Assembly: GCA_020912385.1 (NCBI GenBank)
Contig: CP087213.1
Span: 1,054,001 to 1,118,000 of the forward strand
DNA length: 64,000 nt
Origin: Neofusicoccum parvum
Lineage: Eukaryota; Ascomycota; Dothideomycetes; Botryosphaeriales; Botryosphaeriaceae
Reading direction: 5' to 3'
Shown here: in pieces, positions 33,416 to 44,418 of the stretch
How the letters are laid out: each line of letters opens with the position of its first letter
Numbering within the stretch: the first letter of the stretch is position 1
The notes under the pieces: model-generated
What the model saw: the letters and a program-made list of their open reading frames with translations, nothing else
What the model was told of the DNA's origin: nothing
Database searches by the model: none
Translations under genes and position numbers: made by a program

Positions 33416-33960
33416 CTATTCAGAATCCGAGAGGTCGGGACTGTACTCCTCGAGTTTAAAGGCGTCAATCATTTCCGTCAGGGCTGCGCGCATGCCCTTT
33501 TCTTTCTTCACCTCGCGTAGGAGACTGCCGGTATCTGCACTAGTATGAATGAGGACGTAATTGCCTCCACATCCAATGCCAAAAGATGGCCAGTTCCCGT
33601 TGTCGTCATCCTCTTCATGTTGGTAGTCGAGGACTTCCTCTCCCCAGAAGCTTACCCTGTTGTCCTTCCATTGGAATTGCACATATCCCTGAGGCTCGAA
33701 TTGGTAGTTGTCCATGAAGCTTTCCAAATCAGTGAACGGCATCTCGTCTCGCAAGAACTGCAGAACAGTCTTCTAACTGCCTCTTTTGAGTGCGCAATCG
33801 CGAATTTCAACCTTACGCAAGGTTTCCTGGCGAGCCTCAATAAACCCCGTGAGCGCAATCGAGTCAGGTTGCAAATTGCGTAAACCGATGATTGGTAGGA
33901 TTGCAGTTGAGGTAGCCGCATATCTCCTCAAGCATTTCCACAGGAAGCGTAGCCAGTGTT
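33416..33960 (-). pseudogene. Decayed F-box protein gene
   Basis: The minus strand starts with an F-box-like block, LATLPVEMLEEICGYL, which runs to a TGA after TQFAT. After a frame change it continues DSIALTGFIEARQETLRKV, then EIRDCALKRGS, then an in-frame TAG. The same frame goes on KTVLQFLRDEMPFTDLESF and ends with an acidic stretch at the stop at 33416 (about 113 codons after the TAG). The order F-box, F(I/L)EA-x-x-x-TL, L-x-x-C-x-L-x-x-GS-W is familiar from ascomycete F-box proteins, whose TAG position is normally Trp. The region between F-box and C-terminus is missing. So at least two stops, one frameshift and a deletion mark this as non-functional. Confidence 0.65.
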
Positions 33961-34140
33961 GTTGCTGTAGACGAAAGTGCGAATGGACGTGAGGAAATAT
34001 CGTCGCGGTGACTGAGGACTAGCGACGCCTGTGCGGGCCACCGATCGGGCCTAGCGCGGCTTGGCGCGGGACTCTGTTTGATCAGCGCCGCAGTGGAGGA
34101 TCTTCATGCGCCGCCGCCCAATCGCTCCCGCCTGCGCTGC

Positions 34141-34600
34141 TCAGCCAGCAGCCGCTCGCCCACGACGCTGCACCGCTAATTGGTGTAGATAGCCAGCGTG
34201 TCTATGTCTTTTCTGGTCCGACCGGGTTCTCTGCCAGATCCTGCGCAGCCTCCGCGTCTCCATCTGGACCTCCTTGCACTCTTTTGTCCACCCTGACATT
34301 GACTGCGGTGACACTCGCAGTGGCGGAGTCGATGTCTCAATCGCTTCTTTGATGGCTTGGATCAGGGCGCCCGTGAGGTTCTCGAGTACCTCAGCCGAGC
34401 GTGGCGGTTTTGCTAAAGGGAGGTTTTTCTCGAATGTCTGCTTGAGCTTCGTGGTGTCTGTACTTTTCCAGTTCGGCCTTGCTTCCGTTGGGCGCCTCGG
34501 CGGGGACAGGTCCACCACCGTACTTATGGGAATGTGGTCCGAGTCTTGCTGGAGATCCTCTCTCACCTGGCACTTGACTAGGTGCTCAAGAATGCCTGCC
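34141..34600 (-). mobile_element. Fragment of a Tad-like LINE retrotransposon (endonuclease end)
   Basis: Minus-strand frame reading ILEHLVKCQVREDLQQDSDHIPIS, of which SDHIPI is the last conserved motif of the APE-type endonuclease in non-LTR elements. The downstream W-K-S-T-D-x-x-KLKQTFEKNL block and a basic region (ETRRLRRIWQRTRS) match the endonuclease-to-reverse-transcriptase linker of fungal LINEs. No reverse transcriptase follows and the 5' part is missing, so it is a truncated relic. Confidence 0.6.
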
Positions 34601-35916
34601 GTCTCTGAGGGCTCGCTGAGCCCATTTCTTGAGGGCTCGTGGTGGGGCGCACGTGATCCGGGCGCTTAGGCCTTCTTTCCGCCTTCTGCCTTTTGGCGGG
34701 GTGAACGGTCGCCTTTCCTCTGCTGACTGGCACTTCCGTATCGTACCTTTTGTCGGCTTCCTGGATCCTCCTTTTGGCCGCTGCTTCGGGAGTATTATAC
34801 CACTAAATCGCAGACCCGCTATGTTTGACGGAAGGACAGTAGGAGTATATCAAAGACACGCCAATTGTATGGGTCCGGCTGGGTGCTTGGCCGGGGGCAT
34901 AAGAAAGGACCCTTCCTCCTCGGTTAGAGGAATGGAGACTGTTCTTTTTTCAAGTTTCATCCTGCTCTGCGTGCTTCTACTACTTGTTTAGGATGGTAAA
35001 ACCATTGGGAGGGCGGCTAGAATATCCAGCATATCAAAACAACCTACGTTGGATTCCGAACATCTACCACCCCTACAAGGATGGTTGTAGAAGTCAATGA
35101 GAGAGCCGTCGCAGAAAATGGCATAGAGTAAAGTGGCTTCGTGAAAACGAAAATCCGCAGGGAAGTGTTGGAATGTTGATGAACAACGATGATCCATTGA
35201 TGATTGGCATGAAGAGGAAGAGGGTGGGTGACCCGCTTGCCTCTTATACGAGTGATTGTGGCTAAGCTATGTGGTGTGATATAAGGAGACCTTGAAACAC
35301 GTGATATCCAACAGGAAGGTCTGGGACTGGACGGTTGAATGCTAGTACTTTTAGTAATAGGCGCAGCTGGATCACCACCACTGGTCCCTTGCACACCACC
35401 GCGGGCTCAATGAGTTCAATTGTACACTCTTGCAGCTATAGAAGTGAAAGGGGGTCCACTGCACATGCAATATTGCATGTTCCCTCTTCCATCAGCTGCG
35501 AGCATCAACCTCGCCCTCCCCTTCCTCGTAGGAGCCACCGATAACATACTCATTGTCAAAAAGTTCCTTGCTAGAGGCAATGTCGATTGTTATGCTACAA
35601 GAAGGCTTGGAAGCTGTAAATTATGGGCAACATTCTCAGAACAATGCGACTGACAGGTTAGTAGCGAGTTGCAGATCGACCTTGTAGACACGCAGCATCA
35701 CGTAGATGAGTAGACCAAGGAGACATGATTTTCCAAATTTATTTCACTATCCAGCTTTTGTCGGAACCTGCCCGTTTGCGTCTCAGCCCCAGGCTCTGCT
35801 ACAGGACTGCTGCACTATCAATGCATCATGACTTCCCCACCAATATCTCTCCTCATTTTACATTCAAGCATTTCTCACGCTCAATGGTATGTTACATGAT
35901 CGGACTGTTGCTAAGC
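34601..35916. other. Spacer at the right edge of the island
   Basis: 1.3 kb of AT-richer DNA between the LINE relic and OST3. Short frames only. No gene, repeat or RNA supported. Confidence 0.4.
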
Positions 35917-37055
35917 TCAGAACGGAGGCAGGTAGAAGGGGTAGCCACCGTTCTTGATCCTGAAGACGCTGAGGAGGAAGCTGTACATGACAAACAGCAG
36001 ACCGCCCCAAACAATGACGGCAGTCTGCTGAGTCTTCGGGTTCGCAATGCGAGGCACCTTGAGGGCGAGCGAGATGGTAGCGAACGAGAGAACACCGTCT
36101 AGAGCAATCAGTATACACAGATAGGACGGGAAGTCGTGTTAGACCTACAGATAGCAGCGACGATCTGAGTCTCCATGCCAAATTGGTTCTGGAAACCGCC
36201 GGCGAAGTAGCTGATGCCACCCTTGCCGTCACCAGCAACGTAAGGCACCTTGCGAATGTGGTTGAACATGTGGCCGCTGGTGAAGAGAAGCACCATGATC
36301 AAGCTGAAGGCGGCCCACAGATTGCGGTTCTGGATGACCGGGAGAATGTAGGGAGCGGCGACGGTAACGAAGGTGATCAGGCCGAGGACAGCGGTGGTCA
36401 CGGAGACGATCTTCACGTAGTTGATGGGGCGGACAATCGGAGGGTGCGGGCCCTCAGGAAGGTTGCGCGAGATCCAGGCGTGGATGCTGTCGGCAGATTG
36501 AGGGCTGGAGGCCAATCAGTATGAAAGTCGATGCAGCACAGAGAGAGTGACACGCGTACCCCATGGCGAAGTCGAAGCGCTTGGGCTGGACGTCGGGCCG
36601 GGCATTGGGACCGGAGGTCGGGTGGAAGAGCAGGAGGACGGGGGCGGTTTGGAGCATCAGCTGGAGCTGGCGTCAGCAACTGCAAAGGCAGCAGTACACG
36701 GGGCATTGCGGACAGATTGGAAAGTAGTCTTTCCATCGACAAAGTCCAGGGTGCCAAAGAGCAGCCGGCTCTCGGCGAGCTTGTCGCCCTTGGTCCAGCT
36801 CTTCGCCAGCAGATTCCACTCGGACTGGAAGTCCTGGCACATGGCACAGCCAAAACGCGGCTCGAGGGCTGTCAGGAGCACGGCGACGGCGTAGTCGCGC
36901 GGGGCGGAGGTCAATTCGGAGTAGAAGCCATCGTCGAGCTTCAGCGGCGTGGACTGCGCGCGGAGAGTCGGGAAGCGGTCCTGCGGCGGGGTCTTCTTGG
37001 CGGCCAATGCCGACAGCGGCAGCAGCAGCTGGGTAGCGAGCGACAGGAACCGCAT
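35917..37055 (-). CDS. OST3: Oligosaccharyltransferase subunit Ost3/Ost6
   Basis: Exons 36714-37055, 36560-36660, 36149-36504 and 35917-36098 give 326 aa (family about 330-350). A signal peptide (MRFLSLATQLLLPLSALA) leads into a lumenal thioredoxin-like domain with the redox motif CAMC in RFGCAMCQDFQSEW. Splices join TTFQS to LMLQTAPVLLLF, FAMG to PQSADSI and QIVAAIY to GVLSFATI, all family-conserved. Four membrane segments follow, with HMFNHIRKVPY and a C-terminal GGYPFYLPPF. Role: ER membrane subunit that holds acceptor proteins through mixed disulfides during N-glycosylation. Intron 3 has a GTAGGT donor. Confidence 0.93.
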
Positions 37056-37292
37056 GGTGGAGGGCTGAACGAGGCTGCGTCGGTCGTGGTCGGAGAGCTG
37101 GTGTCGGCGTCGTCAGCTACCTGTCCTCTCCCGCGGCATGACTAAGCGCGTGGTGCGAGAGCTCCCGCGCCGCCGGGCCCCCGGCTGTGTTTGTTGACGC
37201 ACCTGCTCCGCCGCGCGACCGCCGCCGCCCCCGACAACAACACCGCGCCATCCTTACCGCACCACCCACCCCGCGTCGCGAGAGCCTGTCCG
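37056..37292. promoter_or_regulatory. Compact shared promoter between OST3 and the coiled-coil gene
   Basis: Only 237 bp separate the two divergent start codons, so both promoters and 5' UTRs overlap here. GC-rich; no clear TATA box. Confidence 0.4.
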
Positions 37293-39327
37293 ATGCGCCC
37301 GGAAATGGAGCCGCACGAGGAGAGCGACGCTGTCGAGGTAGTTCTGCCGTCTCCGCCGCCCGCCCGCCCTGGCTGACCACGCGTAGCTGCAGCAGGCGCT
37401 GCGCACCGCCGAGTGCGAGCTCGAGCTCGAGCGCAGCCAGCGCATTGTCGAGTCGGTCGGCAAGGACGAGGAGGTCCGCAAGCTGCGCTTCCAGGTGCTG
37501 CTGCTGGAGGACGAGAATGACGAGCTGCAGGACCAGCTGCAGGAGGAGGAGCAGCGCTCCGACAAGTTGGAGACCGCCCTCGACGATGCCCTGGCCCAGC
37601 TGCGCGAGACCGAGGCTGCCACCCAGCGCCTCTCCAACGAGCTGCGCATGAAGACCCGCGAGGCCGAGAACATGAAGGTTCGTCTGCCGTTGCCAATTGA
37701 CCCGCCGCCGCTCACGCTCGCCCAGACCGAACTTGCTTCCATGGAGACCATCTCCACCGACTCCAACAAGATCCTGACCGAGAAGCTCGCCCTGTCGCGC
37801 GAACTGTCATCACTGAAGCCCGAGCTGGAACACCTGAGATCGCAAGTCGCCGCCCAGGAAGGTCTCATCTCGGAGAAGCTGTCGCTGCAGCGCCAGCTGA
37901 ACACCCTCGAAGTTGAGCTTGAAAACGAGAAGCGGGCTGCCCAACGCGCCCTTGCGCGCTCTGACAAGCAGCTCGAACGGGACACTGACCACCAGAACCA
38001 GATCAACGACCTCGAGAAGCAGCTGGCCACCGAAAGACGTGAGCGCGAGAAGGCCGAAAAGGAGTCCCAGAGGGCTCAGCGCGACGTTGAGGCCGAGAAG
38101 AAGGCCGTGGAACGTGCCCAGACCAAGGAACAGAAAAAGGCCGCGCAGGAAGCAAAGGAGAGCGCAAAGGTCGACGACCTGAAAAAGGAGCTAGCAAAGG
38201 AGAAACGGGAAGCGGAGGACCTTAAGAAAGAAATGGTCAAGGAGAAGCGAGAGCGCGAGAAGATTGAGAAGGCAATCCAAAAGACCCAGATGGACAACGA
38301 GGCCCAAGTCTCACTTGCTACCGAGCGCGCCGAAGCTTACAAGGTCAAGCTTAAGGCCACCAAAGAGAAGCTCAAGGAAATCCAGGCAGAGCTCCAGAAG
38401 GCTCAATCTGCCACTGTTGCTGCGAAGCCCAGCACCGAGGAGATCCCTAGGATGTCCAGGAATACCCGCAAGCGTGTCGCACAGCTGGATCTCGATGCCA
38501 CCACGCTTGGGACTCCTGGAGACGGCCCAGCTGCTAAGAGGTCTCGCATCGTTGCCGCTCCAGGCGACAAGTCCACCTTTTCCATCACCCCATTCCTCAA
38601 CCGCACAGCCAGCGTTGCTCCGTCCAGCCCCATCCAAGAGGCCCATGAAGAAGAGGAAGGTGAACATGAGGGCGACAAGACTGAAGACGTCGTTGAGGCT
38701 CAACCTACACCCACCGCAAAAGGAAAGAATGCCAAGAAGGAGCCCGCTCCCAAAGCCAAACCGCTCGCCTCTGTATCCACCAACAAGAGCAGCGGCAAGA
38801 AGGCTGCGTCGAAACGCCAGAAAGCCGCCGTGCCCTCTCTTGAGCAGGTCGCAGAAGAGGGTAGTGAGGAGGAAGAGGAGGAGCGGGAGAATACTCCGCC
38901 CACCCCGAAGCCTGCCAAGCAAAAGGAGAACGAGAAACCCGCTGCCTCCAAAGCCAAGAACCTCACGACTGTTGCCACATCCCTTAAGCCAAAACTTAAG
39001 CCCACATCCAACCAGCCTCGGAAGTCGCTTGCCTCCTTCCCCAACTTCATCGACGATGATGAACCTGCCAAGAAGAAGACGCGCAAGCTAGGCGGTGGCG
39101 AGAAAAGCGTGCTCGGCAAGCCTACGCTCTTCGACATGGAGGATGAGGATGCTCGCCCCGCGAAGCCCATCCCTGGTCGCGGTCTGTTCGCAGCAAGGGC
39201 GCTGAACAAGAGTATGGGCCTCAAGGGTGGGGCCAAGAATGGTACCTTGACGACGGCGGATGGGTTTACATTCAGTCCGCTGAAGAAGGAGAAGAGGGCT
39301 ATGAGGGAGGCGTCGTACATGGCATGA
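37293..39327 (+). CDS. Long coiled-coil, probably nuclear protein
   Basis: Exons 37293-37337, 37387-37677 and 37726-39327 give 645 aa. The second intron is 48 nt and in frame, so an unspliced 661-residue form also reads through; splicing is favoured because it joins AENMK to TELASMETIS cleanly. Residues about 15-310 are a nearly unbroken coiled coil (Glu/Lys/Leu heptads). Then come Lys/Glu-rich disordered stretches with several KKA/KRxR nuclear-import-like motifs. A conserved C-terminus follows: SLASFPNFIDDDEPAKKKTRKL, of which FPNFIDDD is the core, KPTLFDMEDEDA, GRGLFAARAL and GFTFSPLKKEKRAMREASY. The tail pattern is a Pezizomycotina-conserved one. Role unproven; mitotic/chromosome-structure function is only a guess. 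Confidence 0.8.
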
Positions 39328-41045
39328 GAGAACTATTTTTCTGTGGTTGTCTGGTTTATGGCATATGGGCGGCGTTATTCTTACGGTTCGGGATTGGCTG
39401 GTCAGGTTCATAGGAGTTGCAATGTCTGGATATTCGGGGTGGAGTTGACTGTGTTATCTTGTCAAGACTTGAAATGTTACAGCTTCTGACTTTGCTTGTT
39501 GAGAGATGATCTGTTTTCTGAGACCTTGGCGTGTATGTCCACTGTCCACACCTGATTCCGAGATAAAACCTCCCCGAAGTTTGCCTCGACACTCTTGCCC
39601 CCAATGGCTAGCGCCGGACTGGAATTGATCACACGAGATTACTGTTGACCGCCAAGTATAGAAGTCACAAGCGAAGAGAAAAGCGGTTGCCAGAACGTAG
39701 CCACATCTATAGCTATTTGACAGGATAGAAGTAATTCCGGCAATTCTCTCTTCTCTTTCAAAACTGGTCCGTTCCACAGTTAACCACTACCCGCCCGCCG
39801 CGGCCCCGAAACTCTGATTCCTGCGCTCATTTGCCAACCTCAACCCCGCACTTCATTCTCCTCCACCCGTACACGATGGCCTCCACGTCCTCACCACGCG
39901 CAACGACGATCACCGAGCCCGACAGCACGCCGTCGGCCGCCCACCCCCAGCGCAACATCCGCATCCGGTGGAAAGCACGGAAGCGTGCACGTCTGGCCGG
40001 CGGGAGTGTCGTGCCGCACGGGAAGCTCACGGCCAGGCACTAGCGTCGACGCCTTGGTCGTGGGGAGCCGGGGAGACGATGCCGTTGAGCGAGCTTTCTG
40101 TGTCGCTTGTGTCAGTCAAAACCACCGTCGCTGAGGGGCAAGGACCTGGAGCCTACGGGGTACTTACTTGCGGGGCAATGGCGGCGCTTTGCCTTGGCCC
40201 TGCTGAAGGCGAGAGGGCCGGGTGAGTGGAAGGCGGAGAGAGATTTGGAGGTTCCGTGCGGAAGGCGTGTCGGGAGCGCGGTGGCGGGTTGAGGAAGAAG
40301 GAGGAGGGGGAGGGGGAAAGTGGTCAAGAAGAGGACAAGCAGGAAGAATGAGCACTTTTTCAAGCTGGGAGGAGACTCCATGGAGTAGGAAAGGTCTTAG
40401 AGGGAGTAGTGGTACGTGGAGGTGATGAGGTTGAGTTGCATGAAAGATACTGGAAGGTGCTGAGAAGGCACGGTGGGAAAGCACGTGAAGGTGTGCTCCT
40501 TTTAGGGAAGAGCATCGGTCTCAATTCCAAACAGAGGTCATGTTGCATGAGTATTCCAGATCAATGGCTGCTTCAAACAAGTCAAGCGCGTATACGAATA
40601 ACTGACGGACTCGTTCGAATAGCTTTAGATTGTTAATGTAGCTCTTCTGCTTTCAGAGAAGTGTCTCAGTCCTTTCCGATAAACCTTTCCGAGTTGGACA
40701 CATCCATCTTCATTAAGACTGCCTGTGATTAGAGACAAATTGGTTGAAGATGGTCTTAGCCGATGCTCTTGGATTGAAGATGACAGCTGGTGGGTTGCCT
40801 GTATGTGAAGAGCGAGATCTTGTTGCAGTACTTCATAAATCGACCGCGTGTTAGCGGTCTCAAGCTTCTCGATCAGGGAAGTACGCTGTGAAACTGGAAG
40901 AAGACCTTGGCATCAGCTATATTATTGGCGTTGTACTCCATCTCATCAGGCAGGAGAATAACGACGGGATGCGACCGCCGCCAATCTTTGTAGTATGCCA
41001 CGCAGACACTCAGCTGTAAATCTGGAAACGTGTGGGCACCTTCCT
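39328..41045. other. Convergent intergenic region
   Basis: 1.7 kb between convergent genes. A 55-codon frame at 39876-40043 starts in fair context (CGATGGC) and ends in a basic stretch (RIRWKARKRARLAG). I cannot tell whether it is a real small protein or an exon fragment. The remainder shows nothing. Confidence 0.35.
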
Positions 41046-42838
41046 CTACGACTCGCTCACTACCTTTTCTACCACCATCTCATCAACACCATGCCACCTC
41101 TTCCTTGCATACGGGTAAGCTCCCGCCGAAATCAGTAGTACAAAGCCAGTGATCGGCCCTGCCCAGTTCATACTCTCCGCAGTCGTCGGCTTCGAACTCG
41201 GCCAAGGCAGCCAAAACGACATATATAAGCTATGCACGATCGCGTATGCGTTGACCAACCCGCCCCAGCGACCCAGGTTCCACTCCCCAAGGACAGCAGG
41301 CTGGGACCCGATGGCGAAGCGGTTGAGCAACATGCAGCCGATGGCGACCGCATAGGACAGATACAGGGCCAGCGTGGAGAGGGAGGTGAGCGCCGCAAAG
41401 GCGATGGTGGACTTGACGTTCGGGACGGACAGGATGACGGTAGCCACCGACGAAAGTGCGACGGCGCGCTCAGGGATGCGGCGCGAGTTGACGGCTGCGA
41501 AGAAGGGGGAGACACGCCCGAAGCCGCGATCGCGTGCCCAAGCCCAGGTCAGCCGGGACACAGACACCATGGAGCCTAGGCTGCCGGCGAAAGCCATGAA
41601 TATGAGGCCGGCCCCCATCCAAGTTGCCCCAGCGGTAGAGCCTGTGGCCTGCTGGGCGATGGTGACGAACGGGAAAGGCGAGTTGAGAGCTGTGTCCAGG
41701 ACGTCACCAGCGCAGTAGAGGGTTGCGACGATCATGCAGATGGCGAATATGCCGTTGCTGAAGATGCTCCAGAAGATCACGCGCGGCACAGTCAGTCTGG
41801 CTTTGCGGGTTTCCTCGCTGAGATGCACGGCGGCGTCGAATCCTGAGGCAGTGTCAGTAGCTGAGGATGGAGCCGGGTATCAAACATACCGCAGAAGGTC
41901 CAGATGGGGGTCAAAAGACCGAGATGCCATGACACGACCCCCGTTTCCCATCCGGATGTAGCTGTCGAGTCAACGCGGCTGAAGAAGACAAAGTCGGCGG
42001 AGTGTTTGTTCTTCGTGTATCCTAGGAGGATCCCCATATACACGAAGAAGAATGTGACGTGGAAGATCCCGCTGAAGAGCTCAAACCACGGGACTGCCCA
42101 GAAGAAGTAGACGTTGACGATGTAGAGGACGCTCAGGATGGACATCATCATGAGAAACGACTGCCACGGCTCAAACGACGTGTTCGGATCGTTGAGGATG
42201 ACAACCCCTTGGATGAGGTTGACGGTGACGCTGAGGATGCTTGCGAGTAGAGCCAGCCAAGCCAACCAAGTCAACCATCCTGCCTTTGTCAGTACTCATG
42301 CCTTCCCGCTAACCGAGGCTTCCTGACCTTGGATCCAGGTGATGAATTTCCGGCAACTTGTTGGGGCCAGCGCGGCAGTCCACTGGTAAGAAGGGTCAAC
42401 ACACGAGTCCGGAGCAGATCAGACGACCGACAGGACGTTACATGATATTGCGCTCCAGCAATCGGCAGTATCGACGACATCTCCGCCAGCGAGGCCGATT
42501 GTGCCATTGCCCCGATCCACACGACGACCGTCCCCCAAAAGAGAACTTGAGGGCCCCCGTTGTAGAAAACCGTGTACAAATTCCTGCAAACCTGTCAGCC
42601 ACGCGCAACATTCTCCGAAATTCGAGCCACTCACCCGATCGGCGACTCCCATCCCGACATGTACGCCAAAGACAGAAACATCAGCTGGAGGAAGCTGAAG
42701 ATACGCTGGACGCCGTGAGCCCGCACGTCCGCACAATGACAGATGCTGTGGCACACGTACTTTCAACGACTTCGGAGGGGCAGCCCCACCACGCACTTCT
42801 CTCGACCAAGACTCAACAGGTTCCTTGCGCTCCGCCAT
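41046..42838 (-). CDS. APC-superfamily amino-acid/GABA/choline-type permease
   Basis: Six exons: 42761-42838, 42635-42705, 42442-42583, 42328-42382, 41890-42279 and 41046-41842, giving 510 aa with about 12 membrane segments. The N-terminal joint gives KSLKRIFSFLQLMFLSLAYM, typical of the yeast Uga4/Hnm1 group. Signatures: NGGPQVLFWG, AEMSSILPIAGAQYHW, GFDAAVHLSEET (a hallmark of this group) and RVIFWSIFSNG. Further matches are PFVTIAQQATGS, SRLTWAWARDRG and NSRRIPERAV. It should move a cationic or zwitterionic amine (GABA, choline or amino acids) across the plasma or vacuolar membrane; substrate cannot be assigned from sequence. All splice sites are GT-AG. Confidence 0.92.
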
Positions 42839-44418
42839 GTCACGGAAAGATGACGGGAGCGTGGGGGCTGGAGGCCCAGTACAGCGGCAGGAGGACGGAG
42901 CTGAACATGCGGGAACGGCCCACCGAGCTGCTCTTTAAAGACGGTGAACGCGTCCCGCCCTTGGGGGCGGACAGGCAGAGCAGCGGGCTGCAGCCAAGAT
43001 CGGCGGCCGGCCAGCCAGCGGCAGGGCTCACAGGCAGCGTGCTACCCGAGATCTGCAGCCGACGGGACTTCTGGTGTGGTGCGTGGAGCATCCCAACCTC
43101 TCGCCTGGTGGGCAGCATCCAAGACGTTGGCGCGGGCCGATTGGAGGGCGGCGGCCGGGGTGCGACATCGAGGCGCTCGAGAGCAGCAAGACGGGCGGCG
43201 GGTTTGCCTGAAACAGGAAAGAGGATGTTGAACGGGACGGTAGCGCGGCAGGCATGGCCATCTCAGCGCCGAGATCTGGGAGCATGGCCCCCCTTGCTTA
43301 GCCCCGCAACCCAGATGTCGATGGCGCTGATCGGAATGGCGCGCAGTCGTGGAGTGGTGGCATGAGGCTGAACGCACATGCTCGAGCTCGAAGCGTTGCG
43401 GGAGGGGACACGGTAGCCCGGGACAGCGCGGGGAACAGCAGGGCTCACGCTTGCCCAGCTGCGGCATCGCCCGCCATATTTCTATACCGACTGTGTATTA
43501 TACATACATACATACAATGTACGCTGCCCATGTAGACGCAAATGTGCAGTGAAAGACATACTAAACCCATTCGAGCACCTGCTTCCGCTGTCCCATTTGT
43601 GGACCTTTCCCTGTACTACTCTCCTATCACAGACAAAGTCGGTGTAGGCTGGCCCCGAGGTAGAGAGCGCATTTCCATCTCGTGAGTTTGACCTGACCAT
43701 GAACCTGATGCAAGACCAAGTTTCAGAAATATCCAAACCCCAGAAACCATGCGTTAGCGCGCATCCGATACAATAGAAACCGCTCCTCGGCTACATCGAA
43801 TGCCTAAAACTTGACAAACGCTTCCCGGAAACCACACCGTGAGATGATGACATGGACGGTCTAGAACAGCCCGGACTTCACTCCCTCAACTTACAGCCAT
43901 GTGAATGGCGAACTCGGCCATCCCCTAATGATATGCGAGGCAAACGCGACGGTCTCAAGTCTATTGATCGCTGTCAATCCCTGCTAAAGATACAGAAACG
44001 CCATCATGCTGGACCAAACATTCCATTACGGTGATGAAAAGAAAGATTCCTGGCGATGCTCTCCGGCAGCCACTTCCCCAGCCGGCTCCTGGTATGCACC
44101 CGATTCCCCCAAAGCGCCGTTGCCAAACCCGCTTCAAAGGTAAATATTGAACTACCGAATAACTTGCGCCCTTAGACACCCGTCGTGAACAAAGAGTCCC
44201 ACACAGGAGCGTGTGGATGCTGTCAGGATAGAATGCTTTTCTTGCAGCCGACCTTGCTCATCGACAACTCTGTCGTCTGGTGCTGTCATGTCATGAAGAC
44301 GAGCCAGTCGATCACCAGACGAGGTCCACCGCCAGGACGTTGATGAGCTGCTGGCTGGTCATAGCCGCTCCTTCCCTATACCATCGTCAACAAACTGAAA
44401 ATAGACTCGGGAGTGTTC
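42839..44418. other. Intergenic region upstream of the permease
   Basis: 1.6 kb between the permease start and the 3' end of the RBR ligase gene (both minus). It presumably contains the permease promoter. Short overlapping frames only. A small (CATA) run occurs near 43501-43515. No RNA gene seen. Confidence 0.4.

Noticed and set aside
37191..37376. Longer N-terminus for the coiled-coil protein
   Set aside because: The upstream part of that frame starts at TTG, not ATG; the first ATG is at 37293.
42358..43365. 335-codon plus-strand frame
   Set aside because: Antisense to the permease exons and then into its promoter; no recognisable domain.
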